DNA of 14,691 nucleotides. Source: Tissierellia bacterium. GTDB taxonomy: Bacteria > Bacillota_A > Clostridia > Tissierellales > Peptoniphilaceae. How positions within the stretch are numbered: the first letter of the stretch is position 1; each line of letters opens with the position of its first letter. The notes under the pieces are model-generated. The model ran no database searches and was not told the DNA's origin. It saw only the letters and a list, made by a program, of their open reading frames with translations. The DNA is taken from the NCBI GenBank assembly GCA_012513395.1, contig JAAZCH010000043.1, positions 1 to 14,691 on the forward strand, read 5' to 3'. A program made the translations under genes and the position numbers. Below are positions 14,549-14,691 of the stretch, in pieces.

Positions 14549-14691
14549 TATGCTTGCTACTAAAATATAAACAAGTAGAAAGCGTTAAGCTATATTCTGT
14601 TTTCTTAATACTACGGTATCACATTTTATTAAATTAGACAGTGTCAGATTTATTTATGATAAAAGTACCAAAAGATAAAAACTATCCCAGA
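14549..14691. other. AT-rich right edge, no supported gene
   Basis: After the palindrome the sequence is AT-rich. A small palindrome GACA-G-TGTC is at 14637-14645. A + strand reading frame opens at GTG 14641 / ATG 14656 (MIKVPKDKNYPR) and runs off the window, but no ribosome binding site precedes it, so it stays unproven. Confidence 0.4.

Noticed and set aside
1..14691. No CTGCAG site found by eye, which might suggest avoidance of the presumed PstI-type target
   Set aside because: At this base composition only one or two sites are expected by chance in a window of this length, so absence means little; the scan was by eye and the specificity is only inferred.
14641..14691. Possible start of a + strand gene (GTG 14641 or ATG 14656) leaving the right edge
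   Set aside because: Only about a dozen codons are visible and there is no ribosome binding site, so it cannot be supported.
1..14691. CRISPR array, tRNA, rRNA, insertion sequence or integrase
   Set aside because: No regularly spaced repeats, RNA gene signatures, transposase or recombinase motifs were seen; the ends and integrase of the element must lie outside the window.

Overview
The window is a low-GC, Bacillota-type stretch of an integrative and conjugative (or mobilizable) element. This rests on strong GGAGG ribosome binding sites, AT-rich codons, and a conjugation backbone made of a giant SNF2-type helicase, an OB-fold protein, a MOBP-like relaxase and MobC. The gene style resembles elements of streptococci and anaerobic Gram-positive cocci, but the species cannot be fixed from this sequence.

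Layout: 1-3600 is backbone on the + strand: the C-terminal part of the helicase, then a small ssDNA-binding-like protein, closed by a strong terminator. From 3609 to 8352 lies a compact defence operon on the + strand. It has an extended -10 promoter, a small XRE-type regulator, a BsuBI/PstI-family methyltransferase and endonuclease, and then a complete Thoeris pair, ThsA (SIR2 plus SLOG) and ThsB (TIR-like). The genes overlap or nearly touch, so restriction-modification and Thoeris are probably one transcription unit. From 8540 to 12698 lies a second + strand cargo: an ABC ATPase, two paralogous six-helix permeases, a NarL-type histidine kinase and response regulator, and a 58-residue membrane protein. 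From 12734 to 14421 the - strand carries the relaxase gene preceded by mobC. The stretch 14422-14691 holds stacked inverted repeats that are candidates for the origin of transfer.

The most striking structure is a direct repeat of about 170 bp, roughly 91% identical by hand alignment, at 8211-8384 and 12707-12881. The right copy is the true 3' end of the relaxase gene. The left copy is a decayed relaxase tail (frameshift plus an internal deletion of about 350 bp) left immediately behind thsB. Read on the + strand, each copy contains a near-perfect intrinsic terminator (11-bp stem, then a T-run), so each cargo operon ends in its own copy of the same terminator, hidden antisense inside the relaxase coding sequence. 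This points to a modular cargo slot at the 3' end of the relaxase gene: modules arrive together with a relaxase tail, leave tail scars, and use the tail as insulator.

How the parts work together (inference): the backbone moves the element. The methyltransferase and endonuclease protect the host by DNA modification and cleavage. ThsB would sense phage and make a cyclic ADP-ribose-type signal that switches on NAD+ destruction by ThsA. The ABC/two-component module looks like a peptide-sensing or bacteriocin-resistance type exporter, with unknown substrate. The thsA start codon is odd: family length and ribosome binding site both point to an ATT codon.
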